DNA from: Longibacter salinarum
GTDB lineage: Bacteria; Bacteroidota; Rhodothermia; Rhodothermales; Salinibacteraceae
Direction of reading: 5' to 3'
DNA: 64,000 bases
NCBI RefSeq assembly: GCF_002554795.1
Contig: NZ_PDEQ01000002.1
Span: forward strand, 558,001-622,000
Shown: one piece after another, positions 9,991-19,486 of the stretch
Position numbering within the stretch: the first letter of the stretch is position 1
How the letters are laid out: each line of letters begins with the position of its first letter
Program-made: the position numbers and the translations under genes
Notes under the pieces: generated by a model
The model's database searches: none
Seen by the model: the letters and a program-made list of their open reading frames with translations, nothing else
What the model was told of the DNA's origin: nothing

Positions 9991-11100
9991 ATGAGCAAGA
10001 AAGAAATCACCAGCAAGATTCCGGACAATCGACCCGCGGATCGGAAGCGAGCACTTATCACGGGTATCACCGGCCAGGACGGCTCCTATCTTGCCGAACT
10101 GCTGCTCGAGAAAGGGTATGAAGTTCATGGCATCAAGCGCCGGGCGAGCCAGTTTAACACGGATCGTGTCGATCATTTGTATCAGGACCCGCACAAGGAA
10201 GAGGTCCGGTTCTTCCTGCATTACGGCGACATGACGGATGCGACGAACCTCATTCGTATCGTACAGGAGACAAAGCCGCACGAAATCTACAACCTCGCGG
10301 CGCAGAGTCACGTGCAGGTGAGCTTCGACTCGCCGGAGTATACCGCTAACGTCGATGCGCTCGGGACGCTACGTCTGCTGGAGGCGATCCGCATTCTCGA
10401 CATGGAAGAAGAGACGCGGTTTTACCAGGCATCTACGTCCGAACTGTACGGCAAAGTGCAGGAGACGCCGCAGAGCGAGACGACGCCGTTCTACCCGCGC
10501 AGCCCGTACGCCGCAGCGAAACTGTACGCGTACTGGATCACCGTGAACTACCGCGAAGCGTACGACATGTACGCGTGTAACGGCATCCTCTTCAACCACG
10601 AGAGCCCGCGCCGCGGCGAGACATTCGTGACGCGCAAGATCACCCGTGCCGTGGCTCGCATAAAGCTCGGCCAGCAAGAGAAAGTGTATCTGGGTAACCT
10701 GGACGCCAAGCGCGACTGGGGCCACGCAAAGGACTACGTGGAAGGCATGTGGCTGATGCTCCAGCAGGAGAAAGCGCGCGACCTCGTGCTGGCGACGGGG
10801 ACGACAACCTCCGTCCGCGACTTCGTCGATATGGCCTTTCAGGCGGCGGAGATCAACGTGGTTTGGGAAGGAGAAGACCGCGACGAGAAGGGCTACGATG
10901 CCGAGACCGGCGAGTGCATTGTCGAGGTTGATCCGCGATACTACCGCCCGACAGAGGTAGATCTGCTGCTGGGGGACGCGGCGAAGGCTCGAGAGACGCT
11001 CGGCTGGGAGCCTCGATATGACCTCGAGGAGATGGCAGAGGAGATGGTTCAGTCCGATATGACGGGAGCCCAGAAAAAGGCTGCTGTCGAAAATGTGTAG
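9991..11100 (+). CDS. gmd: GDP-mannose 4,6-dehydratase
   Basis: Makes GDP-4-keto-6-deoxymannose from GDP-mannose, the substrate of fcl. The 369-residue protein has [15 protein letters not shown] near residue 25, [16 protein letters not shown], the [11 protein letters not shown] segment, the catalytic YAAAK near 173, and [17 protein letters not shown]. The ATG at 9991 was chosen because the preceding in-frame residues are not family-like. A 230-base gap separates it from fcl. No manA, manB or manC gene is present in the window, so GDP-mannose must be supplied elsewhere. Confidence 0.96.
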   Translation: MSKKEITSKIPDNRPADRKRALITGITGQDGSYLAELLLEKGYEVHGIKRRASQFNTDRVDHLYQDPHKEEVRFFLHYGDMTDATNLIRIVQETKPHEIYNLAAQSHVQVSFDSPEYTANVDALGTLRLLEAIRILDMEEETRFYQASTSELYGKVQETPQSETTPFYPRSPYAAAKLYAYWITVNYREAYDMYACNGILFNHESPRRGETFVTRKITRAVARIKLGQQEKVYLGNLDAKRDWGHAKDYVEGMWLMLQQEKARDLVLATGTTTSVRDFVDMAFQAAEINVVWEGEDRDEKGYDAETGECIVEVDPRYYRPTEVDLLLGDAAKARETLGWEPRYDLEEMAEEMVQSDMTGAQKKAAVENV

Positions 11101-11128
11101 CCGACGTGGAAGACGAAGCCTTTTTCTG
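11071..11128. terminator. A/T-rich inverted repeat over the 3' end of gmd
   Basis: CAGAAAAAGGCT (11071-11082) and AGCCTTTTTCTG (11117-11128) form a perfect 12-bp inverted repeat spanning the gmd stop codon. The T run is inside the stem and the 34-base loop is long. It could act as a terminator or attenuator before wzz, but its form is not classical. Confidence 0.4.
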
Positions 11129-11178
11129 CGTTCCGCCAAGAGCCGTGCCACCTTCCGAAGCTTGAAACTACGAGACCG

Positions 11179-12414
11179 ATGAGTGAGCTTCCTTCCTCTG
11201 ATCGTGCGATCCGTGCAGAGTCGCATGCTAATGCGTCGGATTCAGCCGAAGATGCTTCGTCGGAGGACGTGTCACTGCTGGATCTCCTGCTCGTTTTGGT
11301 CGAGAAGCGCTCATTAATCGTTCGCACGGCATTAGTTGCCGTACTCCTCGGAAGCACGTACGCATTTCTCGCATCAGACAGCTACGTCTCAACGGCAAAA
11401 CTGAGCCGAGAGTCTGAGCAATCCGGAGGTGGTCTTTCGCAGCTCGGCGGGCTCGGCGCGCTCAGTGGAGGGCTCGGGATCAATCTGGGCACGCTCTCGG
11501 GGGGCGGCATGAACTCGGCGGCGTTTCAAGAGGTGTTGGAGAGCCGAGAGGTCCGTTTGTCAGTGGCGAGAGACACGTTCTGGTTTCCGGACGCACAAAA
11601 GAGGATGACATTTGTCGAATACGTCGACCAACCGGCGGGACTCCTTCAGCGCATCATTGACGCTGTGATGAGGGGCGACGATGCCGCTGATACGACAGGC
11701 ACCAACGCTACTGCGGTCGATGGGGGGATCCGGAAAATGACGGAGCAAGAAGGAGATGCCGTGGAGATGATATCGCAGTTGATGTCGTCGTCCATTAATC
11801 AAGACTCCGGCTTGATGACAGTGTCTGTACAGGCGGGAGACCCAGTTCTATCGGCCGAAGTGGCATCTAGCTTTATCCGACATCTAACGGATCGTGTCCG
11901 CGAACTTCGGACCGCGAAGGTGCGTGAGCGAGTCGCGTTTGTGGAAAGCCGGTTTCAAGAGGTGGGGGCGGAGTTGAATGAGGCAGAAGACGACCTTGCT
12001 CAGTTCCTTGAGCAGAACCAGAACCCAACGACAGCCACGCTCAAGTTTCAAGAAGACCGGCTTCGCCGCCAGGTTAATTTCAAGCAGCAGCTTTATAGCG
12101 ACCTGCGTGGACAACTCACGCAGGCGCGTTTGGACCTACAGCGCCAGCAACCGGTGGTCACAGTAGTGGAGAAACCGGTGCCCCCTCTCCAGAAGAGCGG
12201 CCCGAACCGCTTGCTTTTCATTATTCTAAGTGGAGTTGTCGGTGTATTGCTCGGATGCGGGATTGCCATCACACTCACACTTGTGCAAGTTTTTCGTCAT
12301 GACAAGCATCAGCAGGAAAAGCTAGATCGCCTCTCCGAACTTTTGCTGCCCATCTCGCCATTTTCTGGTGCGTCTTCATCCACGGAAGAGCAGCGTACCG
12401 AGGAGCATTCCTGA
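11179..12414 (+). CDS. Wzz-type chain-length determinant / polysaccharide co-polymerase
   Basis: Likely controls polymer length in a Wzx/Wzy pathway. The 411-residue protein has the Wzz layout: a cytoplasmic N-terminus, a first membrane helix near residues 47-66 (VRTALVAVLLGSTYAFLA), a periplasmic part with a Gly-Leu-rich segment, then coiled coil (about residues 250-320), a PxxP stretch (VEKPVPPLQKSGPN) and a second helix near 345-375. No tyrosine-kinase domain is attached or encoded nearby. It sits directly upstream of the flippase gene. Confidence 0.82.
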   Translation: MSELPSSDRAIRAESHANASDSAEDASSEDVSLLDLLLVLVEKRSLIVRTALVAVLLGSTYAFLASDSYVSTAKLSRESEQSGGGLSQLGGLGALSGGLGINLGTLSGGGMNSAAFQEVLESREVRLSVARDTFWFPDAQKRMTFVEYVDQPAGLLQRIIDAVMRGDDAADTTGTNATAVDGGIRKMTEQEGDAVEMISQLMSSSINQDSGLMTVSVQAGDPVLSAEVASSFIRHLTDRVRELRTAKVRERVAFVESRFQEVGAELNEAEDDLAQFLEQNQNPTTATLKFQEDRLRRQVNFKQQLYSDLRGQLTQARLDLQRQQPVVTVVEKPVPPLQKSGPNRLLFIILSGVVGVLLGCGIAITLTLVQVFRHDKHQQEKLDRLSELLLPISPFSGASSSTEEQRTEEHS

Positions 12415-12468
12415 TGAGGAGTGAGATTCAGTCACCAATTCCTGTGCCTTCCATTTTATTGGCTGCCG

Positions 12469-13818
12469 ATGTGCCTGAGCGAGCGACGCTCGATTAAAGA
12501 ACGAGTGCTTAATTGTTTGAACCAGAACGAAAGCATCCTTCTCAAGGGGAGCGCCAGTAGCTTTATAGTCCAATCGTTTGGCGCGCTGCTTGCTCTGTTC
12601 CTCCAAGTGACACTCGCACGTGTTCTCGGTGTCGAAAGCTACGGGACATACACCTACGTCTGGGCATGGATAAACATCGCCGTCCTCGTGGGAACGTTTG
12701 GTTTCAAGACGGCATCAGTCAAGTTCATTGCACAGTACGAGTCGTTAGCGCAGTCGCGACGCCTGGCTCAATACCTTCGGTTTAGCCGACGCGTGATTCT
12801 CTTGGTTTCGGTCGGGACGGGTCTTACCGTCGTCGTCAGCGGGTACATTCTCGCGGGGAGTGACGATGAGTTGCTGTCTTCGCTCCTCGTCGCAGCGATA
12901 CTTGTCCTAATTCTCACGCGCGTGAGAGTCGCCGCGGCAGAGCTACGAGGACTTCAGCACGTGGTACAAGCGCTGGTCCCGGAAAAAATATTGTATCCGC
13001 TCTGCTTCGCCGGACTGGTTTTACTGGCTTCTTGGCAAGGCATTGGTCTGGACGCACCTGCTGCGTTTGGCATAAACATCTGCGCATCACTGTTCGTTCT
13101 AGGTGTTCTTTTACAGCGGATCCGCACCGAGATGCCGACAGCGCTTCGTGGCGTCTCTCCCCGACCAGCGCTTGCGGCGCGAAAGAAACGGTGGATAGTC
13201 ACCGCCCGTGATATGCTCATGATTGGCGGCTTCAACGTAATTCTGTTTCGTGCGGATGTGCTGATGATCGGAATGCTGATCAGCCCCACGGAGTCTGGCC
13301 TGTACAATGTGGCAAGTCGAATCGCCACAGTTCTCGTTTTTGTCTTATCGTCGGTCAACGCCATTATGGCCCCGTTGGCCTCGAAGCTGTACAGTCAAAA
13401 AAAATTCGACGAGTTACAGCGGGTTGTTGATCTCGCAGCTCGTGTATCGTTCGTCTTCTCCGGGATCGTCGCCGTTGCTATCTTTCTGGTTCGCTTCGAG
13501 CTTCTGGGGATATTTGGCGACGAGTTCCGCGCGTCCGCTTCGGCGTTGTGGCCGCTGCTTGTGGGGCAGGTCGTCAACTCGTTCTCAGGACCTGCGATCA
13601 TGCTTCTAAATATGACCGACCGCCAAGGAGTCTCTGCTCGAATTCTCGGAGTGACGGCGATCATGAACGTTATTCTAAACTTCGGGTTCATTCAAATGGT
13701 CGGTTTTCAGGGAGCCGCCTTCGCCACCATGATCACTATGGTGTTGTGGAATGCAGTTGCCGTGTACTGCGTGCGGCGGGAGATCGACATTCGATCGACG
13801 GCGTTGCCCCGAGTTTAA
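12469..13818 (+). CDS. Wzx-type oligosaccharide flippase
   Basis: Predicted to move lipid-linked repeat units across the inner membrane. The protein has about 12-14 hydrophobic segments and the conserved beginning LLKGSASSFIVQSFGALLAL followed by LARVLGVESYGTYTY, typical of the MATE/MOP polysaccharide transporters. The start is uncertain. The ATG at 12469 is used here; GTG codons at 12421 and 12505 are possible. The first strongly family-like residues begin after 12505. A separate short ATG frame overlaps the wzz stop (TGATG at 12412-12416) but ends after 27 codons. It is the intact flippase of the locus, unlike the remnant at 2375. Confidence 0.85.
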   Translation: MCLSERRSIKERVLNCLNQNESILLKGSASSFIVQSFGALLALFLQVTLARVLGVESYGTYTYVWAWINIAVLVGTFGFKTASVKFIAQYESLAQSRRLAQYLRFSRRVILLVSVGTGLTVVVSGYILAGSDDELLSSLLVAAILVLILTRVRVAAAELRGLQHVVQALVPEKILYPLCFAGLVLLASWQGIGLDAPAAFGINICASLFVLGVLLQRIRTEMPTALRGVSPRPALAARKKRWIVTARDMLMIGGFNVILFRADVLMIGMLISPTESGLYNVASRIATVLVFVLSSVNAIMAPLASKLYSQKKFDELQRVVDLAARVSFVFSGIVAVAIFLVRFELLGIFGDEFRASASALWPLLVGQVVNSFSGPAIMLLNMTDRQGVSARILGVTAIMNVILNFGFIQMVGFQGAAFATMITMVLWNAVAVYCVRREIDIRSTALPRV

Positions 13819-13886
13819 CACTACCGTGGAGCAGGGCGTGATACGACGGAGACAGATCAAGCGAATATCATACTGGCAATAAAAAA

Positions 13887-14843
13887 ATGGAATCCATCCG
13901 TCCGGTATTCGTGTTCTCGCTGCCGAGGTCTGGATCGACGCTGCTGCAACGAGTTCTCAAAACACACAGCCGTATTGCGACGACACCAGAACCGTGGCTT
14001 CTTCTTCCGCTACTCAGCATGATGAGGGAAGGCGTGTTCGCCGATTACAACCACTCTGTCGCTCGGCGTGCCATTGCCGACTTTCAGCAACGGGTTGGTG
14101 GGGGCAAAGAAGGGTTTGATGAAGAGTTGCGAGCCTTTGTATTGCGGCTTTATAGAAGAGCGGCTGGGGAGAGTGCTACGTATTTCTTGGATAAGACTCC
14201 GCGGTACCATCTTATTGCCTCAGATATCCTTGACTTATTTCCGTCTTCACGCGCCGTGATTCTTTGGCGTAATCCACTCGCCATCATGGCCTCCATGATT
14301 GAGACATGGGGAAACAGTGAGTGGAACCTATACCGATATAACGTCGATTTCTATCGAGGGCTTCCAGCACTCGTAGATCTCGCGGCGGATGAGCGCTCCA
14401 ACGTGTTTTCGGTTCGATATGAAGACCTCGTTACCCGGCAGGAAGAGACGTTGAAGCAGTTGTGCGACCATCTTGATGTGGCGTACGAAGAGCTAGACAT
14501 GAGGCCGCCAAGCCTGAATGGGGTGGTGGGAGACCCCTCACAGGACCAATACGACTCAATTTCAGCAGCCTCCTTGGAAAAATGGAGGGCAGTGTTGACA
14601 AATCCGCTTCGGAAGAGACGCGCCCGATCATACTTGAACTGGCTTGGAAGCGAGCGGCTTCGCATCATGGGGTATTCGTACGAAGATCTTACCAGGGTGA
14701 TAAACGACTCCCCTTTGACCTTGGAGTATTTGGGTGGAGATCTCATAGGGGCCCTCAAAAGCGTGGTATGGCCGTTTGGCGAATATGAGATATACAAGCA
14801 CAAGCTGCAATCTTCGAATGATAGTATGATCCACCATGGATAA
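13887..14843 (+). CDS. Sulfotransferase (PAPS-dependent family)
   Basis: Probably transfers sulfate from PAPS to a sugar of the polysaccharide. The 318-residue protein starts with the 5'-phosphosulfate-binding loop FSLPRSGSTLLQRVLKTHS at residues 9-27, a strong family mark. It continues with PEPWLLLPL and later DKTPRYH and SVRYEDLV segments found in bacterial sulfotransferases. The acceptor cannot be read from sequence. Its place between the flippase and the glycosyltransferases, and the PAPS-making cysNC at the head of the window, support a role in making a sulfated glycan. It overlaps the next gene by 8 bases. Confidence 0.87.
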   Translation: MESIRPVFVFSLPRSGSTLLQRVLKTHSRIATTPEPWLLLPLLSMMREGVFADYNHSVARRAIADFQQRVGGGKEGFDEELRAFVLRLYRRAAGESATYFLDKTPRYHLIASDILDLFPSSRAVILWRNPLAIMASMIETWGNSEWNLYRYNVDFYRGLPALVDLAADERSNVFSVRYEDLVTRQEETLKQLCDHLDVAYEELDMRPPSLNGVVGDPSQDQYDSISAASLEKWRAVLTNPLRKRRARSYLNWLGSERLRIMGYSYEDLTRVINDSPLTLEYLGGDLIGALKSVVWPFGEYEIYKHKLQSSNDSMIHHG

Positions 14844-15783
14844 ATCTACAGAGCAACACTCCGGTACGCTTCATCTGGTTGTTGCTATTACCTGCCATAA
14901 TCGACGAGAGAAGACGACTGCCTGCCTGCGTCGCCTTTCGCAAATTGGACTTGACCTTGAGGATGCTGAAGCCGTCGATTTGGACGTAGTCCTCGTAGAT
15001 GATAACAGCTCGGACGGGACTGCCGCAGCCGTGCGCAATGAGTTTCCGGATGTGGCGTTGCTCGAAGGAGACGGATCCCTTTTCTGGAATGGTGGCATGC
15101 GCATCGCGATGTCGCACGCAATAGACATGGATCCTGAATATATCCTCCTTCTGAATGACGACACGGAGTTGTTTGAGGATAGTGTTAAACGCCTGATCGA
15201 AGATCATCGTCGGATTAAGGAACGCCGGGGGTGCCCCATCGTGATCGTTGGATCCACCCGTGACCCGGATTCAGGCGAGTTGACCTACGGCGGGTGGCGG
15301 CGAACCGGAGGCATTAACCCGCTTCGCACCGCGATTGTCCATCCCACGGAGGAGCCAAAGATCTGCGATACATTCAATGCAAACTGCGCATTGATTAGCC
15401 GTGAGGTTCTCGACCGGGTGGGCAACCTGGATGCGGCTTACACCCACGGATTTGGCGATTACGATTACGGATTCCGGGTTCAGAAGCAGGGCGGCGAGGT
15501 GTGGGTCGGCTCAGGAGTTCACGGAGAGTGCGAACGGGACCATGGCCCTCGTCCATGGTTTGAGCCGAAATTGTCTTGGTGGGAGAGAATTTCTGCCCTT
15601 CGCGACGTAAAGGCAGAACCTCTCGGAGAGCGTCTTACGTATGCGCGCCGCCACGCTGGGGCCCGTTGGCCACTCTCATGGCTCTCGCCGTATATCCGGG
15701 TCTCTCTCTCGCACATCTTCCCAGACCGGTTTCGCCCGCCCGCAGGACCCGGCGAACGCTCGTCCGAGTCCTCTACACCGTGA
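14836..15783 (+). CDS. Family 2 glycosyltransferase
   Basis: A cytoplasmic, possibly membrane-associated enzyme adding a sugar to the repeat unit. The 315-residue protein has the GT-A fold beginning HLVVAITCHNRREKTTACL, the nucleotide-binding LDVVLVDDNSSDGTAAAV, the DxD-like LLNDDTELF near residue 108, and GFGDYDYGFRVQKQGGEVWV. This resembles rhamnosyltransferase-type GT2 proteins. Sugar and linkage are not predictable. It starts inside the 3' end of the sulfotransferase gene, which suggests translational coupling. Confidence 0.88.
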   Translation: MDKSTEQHSGTLHLVVAITCHNRREKTTACLRRLSQIGLDLEDAEAVDLDVVLVDDNSSDGTAAAVRNEFPDVALLEGDGSLFWNGGMRIAMSHAIDMDPEYILLLNDDTELFEDSVKRLIEDHRRIKERRGCPIVIVGSTRDPDSGELTYGGWRRTGGINPLRTAIVHPTEEPKICDTFNANCALISREVLDRVGNLDAAYTHGFGDYDYGFRVQKQGGEVWVGSGVHGECERDHGPRPWFEPKLSWWERISALRDVKAEPLGERLTYARRHAGARWPLSWLSPYIRVSLSHIFPDRFRPPAGPGERSSESSTP

Positions 15784-15831
15784 TACACAACCGTTCGCGA
15801 CGATTGTCCATCAGCGCCTAACCGTTCCTTT

Positions 15832-16944
15832 ATGGCAACAATCGTTCACCTAACGTCCGTCCACCGCCCGACCGACACCCGCGTATTTCGGAAGGAGTGT
15901 CGCACGATGGCGCGCGCCGGGCATGACGTCTATTTAATCGCACCGACAGGTCAGGACAAGATGAAAGACGGCGTCCAAATTCTTGCAGTCGACCCACCCC
16001 GGAATCGCTGGGTGCGGTTCACGTCAACCAGCACGTCTGTCACCCGTCGCGCCAGGCAAATACCTGCCGATGCCTACCATGTTCACGATCCTGAGCTGCT
16101 TCCGTGGTGCGCGGTTCAACTGCGAGACGCGCCCGTCGTGTACGACATGCATGAAGACATTGTCGCGCAGATTCACACCAAAGATTGGGTCCCCGACGCT
16201 GTGCGTTCGGCCTTGAGTACAATTGTGGGAATGAGCCTTCGTGTTTTCCTGAAAGACCGTCCGGTGATCTTTGCAGAGGCCTCCTATGCGGAGACGTATG
16301 ACTGGCTTGATCATACCGTCACGGTGCAGAACATGCCTGTGGTCTCCGAACTGACAGATATCGATGAGCCGGAGTTTGACACGCCGATGCTCGGGTATAT
16401 CGGCGGCGTTCGGAAGGATCGAGGGAGTGTCGTTACGCTCGAGGCTCTTCACCATCTCCAGAAACGTGGCTACAAGATCGGCTGGCAGTGCATCGGTCCT
16501 GCGACAGAGAGTCACCAGGCGGAGCTGGATCGAATACAGGCGGACCGGAACATCGGAGGCATCGATTTTCTCGGGTATCTTCCGCCGGAGGAGGGATGGT
16601 CACACATGTCCCGTTGCCACATCGGCATCGCTATGCTAGAGAAGACCCCGAACTTCGTTGGCTCCTATCCGACGAAGTTGTTTGAATATATGGCACTTGG
16701 GCTCCCGGTTCTTACGTCCGACATCCCGATGTATCGACGTGTGGTGGAGCAGGCAGACTGTGGCCTTGTCGCTGACCCGTTAAACCCTGAAGCTGTGGCA
16801 GAAGCGATCGCTTATATGTTGGACCACCCGAACGAGGCGCAGGCGATGGGAGAACGCGGGCGCCAGGCCGTCCAGGAACGGTACAGCTGGGAGCGAGAGG
16901 CCGATCGCCTTCTCGAATTTTACACCGACACGGTTTTGAGCTAA
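15832..16944 (+). CDS. Family 4 glycosyltransferase
   Basis: A retaining GT-B glycosyltransferase of 370 aa. The N-terminal half has VHLTSVHRPTDTRVFRKECR and DAYHVHDPELLPWCAVQL. The C-terminal half has the GT4 signature FVGSYPTKLFEYMALGLPVL with a sugar-nucleotide-binding region. Its start ATG lies 48 bases after the GT2 gene. The donor is unknown; UDP-sugars and GDP-fucose are both made by the locus. Confidence 0.9.
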   Translation: MATIVHLTSVHRPTDTRVFRKECRTMARAGHDVYLIAPTGQDKMKDGVQILAVDPPRNRWVRFTSTSTSVTRRARQIPADAYHVHDPELLPWCAVQLRDAPVVYDMHEDIVAQIHTKDWVPDAVRSALSTIVGMSLRVFLKDRPVIFAEASYAETYDWLDHTVTVQNMPVVSELTDIDEPEFDTPMLGYIGGVRKDRGSVVTLEALHHLQKRGYKIGWQCIGPATESHQAELDRIQADRNIGGIDFLGYLPPEEGWSHMSRCHIGIAMLEKTPNFVGSYPTKLFEYMALGLPVLTSDIPMYRRVVEQADCGLVADPLNPEAVAEAIAYMLDHPNEAQAMGERGRQAVQERYSWEREADRLLEFYTDTVLS

Positions 16945-16958
16945 GGCATATCTCTTCT

Positions 16959-18197
16959 GTGGCAAACTTCGGCAACATAAATGTAGATCGGTGGCTAGTC
17001 GCGTTGCCGATCCTCATCCCTATCTTTGCACCACGAAGCGCTGTGTACTCATCCCCGTTCGTCGTTTACGGGACGATCGGGGCTGTAATAGGACTGGGCT
17101 TTGTCGCGGTTACCTCAGAAAAGCAGGGAATTGGGAAGCGCGTTCTCACGGTCTGGGGATGGCTTTTCGTGATCGCGCTTCTGACCGCCGTCTCACAGCT
17201 TTTAAACTCCGGAGGATTGGAACTGAGTGGGGTCACCCGTATTGCCAGGCCCTTCCTTTACATGGTCGTCATCGCCTACGGGTATAAGATCGGCGTTGCG
17301 AAAACAGATGACACCATCACCTTAAGTATACTCTGGGCAGCGTACGTTGTCCTGGCCGGGCAAATAATCGTTGGTGCGACGCAATTTCTCGGTATTCGCG
17401 TCTTTGACTTGATTTACACCTCATCGAAATCAAGCCCCTATTATGGACTGCTTCGGCTGTCTGGAACGCTTGCGAACCCGAACTTCTACGGCTGGGTGAT
17501 GCTCCAGCTTGTGACCATCATAACGTTGCTCAACCGACGAGCGACTGCGTACCCGTTGGTGTTGATTGCGGCAGTGATGGCCGTTATGTCCGGATCCCGT
17601 ACGGCGACGCTTATTCTACCGTTCGTTATCGTATTGACGCAATCGTTTCGGCGGAGCCCGCGCGTTAGAATCGTAAGGCTCATCGGTGTTGCGCTCCTTG
17701 TCGGTGTAATCTCGACGTCGTTATTTATAGCTGTTTCCCAGTACCTACCGTACGTGGGATCGATTCGGCAACTTTTCGTTACCGGTTCGCTTACAGCCAT
17801 CGGTTCACTCAACGCCCGATTCATCCATTGGGAGATGGTCGCCGATATCTTCCGGCAGGGTGATATATGGACATGGCTGTTCGGGCTCAGTGACCGTTCC
17901 TTTACACAGACGTTGGATAACGACTATCTCTACGTCCTTTTCCGAAACGGAATCGTCGGTCTCCTATTCCATATATCATTTGCCATATATCTATTTCGAC
18001 TATGCTACCAGCAGCGGAGAAATAAGATCGCCCAGATTTGCATCGTCTATATTCTCTCGGCACTGGTAATGGGAACCGTGGCGGAGACACTCGCCGGTTG
18101 GTTACTCCCCATTTGGCTTCTATATCTGATCGGGATCATGATCGGTCAGAATCAGCACCGAAGAACGGAGCATGCTCACATCACGTCGTCTGAATAG
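16959..18197 (+). CDS. Wzy-like O-antigen polymerase / ligase family membrane protein
   Basis: Predicted polymerase (Wzy) or O-antigen-ligase family protein. The 412 residues contain about ten to twelve hydrophobic helices and a GTLANPNFYGWVML segment, with the N-P-N-x-x-G element common in the family, followed by a large polar loop region (SLNARFIHWEMVADIF) and DNDYLYVLFRNGIVGL. The start is a GTG 14 bases after the previous stop. Base composition is more AT-rich than in the neighbours, as is common for wzy genes. Given Wzx and Wzz nearby, Wzy is the better guess than WaaL. Confidence 0.8.
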   Translation: MANFGNINVDRWLVALPILIPIFAPRSAVYSSPFVVYGTIGAVIGLGFVAVTSEKQGIGKRVLTVWGWLFVIALLTAVSQLLNSGGLELSGVTRIARPFLYMVVIAYGYKIGVAKTDDTITLSILWAAYVVLAGQIIVGATQFLGIRVFDLIYTSSKSSPYYGLLRLSGTLANPNFYGWVMLQLVTIITLLNRRATAYPLVLIAAVMAVMSGSRTATLILPFVIVLTQSFRRSPRVRIVRLIGVALLVGVISTSLFIAVSQYLPYVGSIRQLFVTGSLTAIGSLNARFIHWEMVADIFRQGDIWTWLFGLSDRSFTQTLDNDYLYVLFRNGIVGLLFHISFAIYLFRLCYQQRRNKIAQICIVYILSALVMGTVAETLAGWLLPIWLLYLIGIMIGQNQHRRTEHAHITSSE

Positions 18198-18499
18198 AAT
18201 TTATTCACAGATGCCGTTCCGCGAAGCGGCTCATGTTGTGTGAAAGAATTACTGCTCTTTGCACGATCGTATGGTTACCCCTAGAAAACACAGTGGGTAT
18301 TTGTCGGCTCTAATCATGTTGAGGCTGAACGACACCTATCGGGACACGGAGGTGCGTAATGTCCATCGTTGATTCACCCGCCTCAGTGGAAAAAGGGGCC
18401 TATGCTCCCGACTTTAGAAAGCCACTAGCGACCAATGGGCTCGTTCTAGGGGGCGAACAGGTGTTGTCCGTCATGTTAGTTTGCACTTTTTATTAGTCT
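18198..18499. other. Non-coding stretch after wzy
   Basis: About 300 bases with many stops in all frames and AT-rich patches. No gene, terminator with a T tract, or recognisable promoter was seen. It runs directly into the decayed epimerase. Confidence 0.4.
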
Positions 18500-19303
18500 G
18501 TGAACGTTCTGGTCACTGGGTCGTCTCTTCTTATTGGCATACATCTCGTACTGGAGTTACATCAACGTAGTGCGAGAGGGTTGGGATGGATCGCAAGGAC
18601 CGATTTGAACACAGTCGACCGGGTTTGTTTGTAAACGAAATCCTAAATGGATCGTCCATCACAGAGGAAGGTATATGTGAAGCGGGCACTGTGTGCCATG
18701 TTGATAGGACGTGAAAGATCACGTGTTTTACAGCACGGTTGTTGTACATGGCACGGAGCCAGAGCCTAAATTGGAGTCTTCGCCGTAGTCTCTTGAGTTT
18801 CCATATACGGCCAAGAGGCAGAGCACGTGCAGCAGGCGTTCAGTAGTGATGTGCCAGACGCTCGGATCCTCATTCTTCACGTATCTTCGATCCACGTCCG
18901 CCTCCCACGATCGCGAACGATCGTTCATCGTGTGGTTGAGTCGATTTACAAGCCGCATTGCATGACGATTGCTTACGACAATGCTCGCAAACTGACGTTA
19001 TTACGTCGATAATCGAATTTCTACATATCGGTTTGTGGTCGACTGGATGTTCCCGAGCATGCGGACTACATCTACGTCGACGGACCAATCATTTCAACGA
19101 TCCGACGGATCAGTTCGGTTTACTACGAAATGTGTCGGACGCCACCGTTCTGGTCGCTTCCAGTCGGCATAGCAGAAACGGTTGCGACGATCTTCGACAT
19201 TTCCTCGGACCTTACTAGGATTGCCTTTACCATCAGGGCGGCTCATATGCGGAAACTTTGTACATCTGCTGTTCTTGACCTCGTGGAGGTCCGAACGATC
19301 TGA
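18500..19303 (+). pseudogene. Decayed NAD-dependent epimerase/dehydratase, five in-frame stops
   Basis: Reading one frame from the GTG at 18500 gives a recognisable SDR-type NDP-sugar epimerase from end to end. The start VNVLVTGSS..LIG..LVLEL matches the Rossmann beta-alpha unit. The centre has VSIYGQEAEHVQQAF and DARILILHVSSIH, which fit the usual VSSxxxYG and ILRPSSIxG segments. The end has TPPFWSLPVGIAETVATIFD and MRKLCTSAVLD, matching the conserved end of this family. Five internal stop codons interrupt it (around 18632, 18641, 18758, 18782 and 19010) and no frameshift is needed. The catalytic YxxxK and the exact GxxGxxG are gone. The gene therefore seems inactivated by base changes. Weak similarity may run on past the final stop to about 19370. 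Confidence 0.78.
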
Positions 19304-19486
19304 TTCTACGAGCCAGCGTCCAACGAGTGCGCTGGCCGTTCTAGCAGTACAACTTGTCCGATGCTTCGCCCGCACGCACATTGCGGTCGCGGTTGGCTGC
19401 CGCATGGCTTAGGCGCGGTAAATGCGGTAAATCACGACTCAGCATCTCGCCTCAATCTCTTCTGGAACCCGGTGTCCGACTCTACC

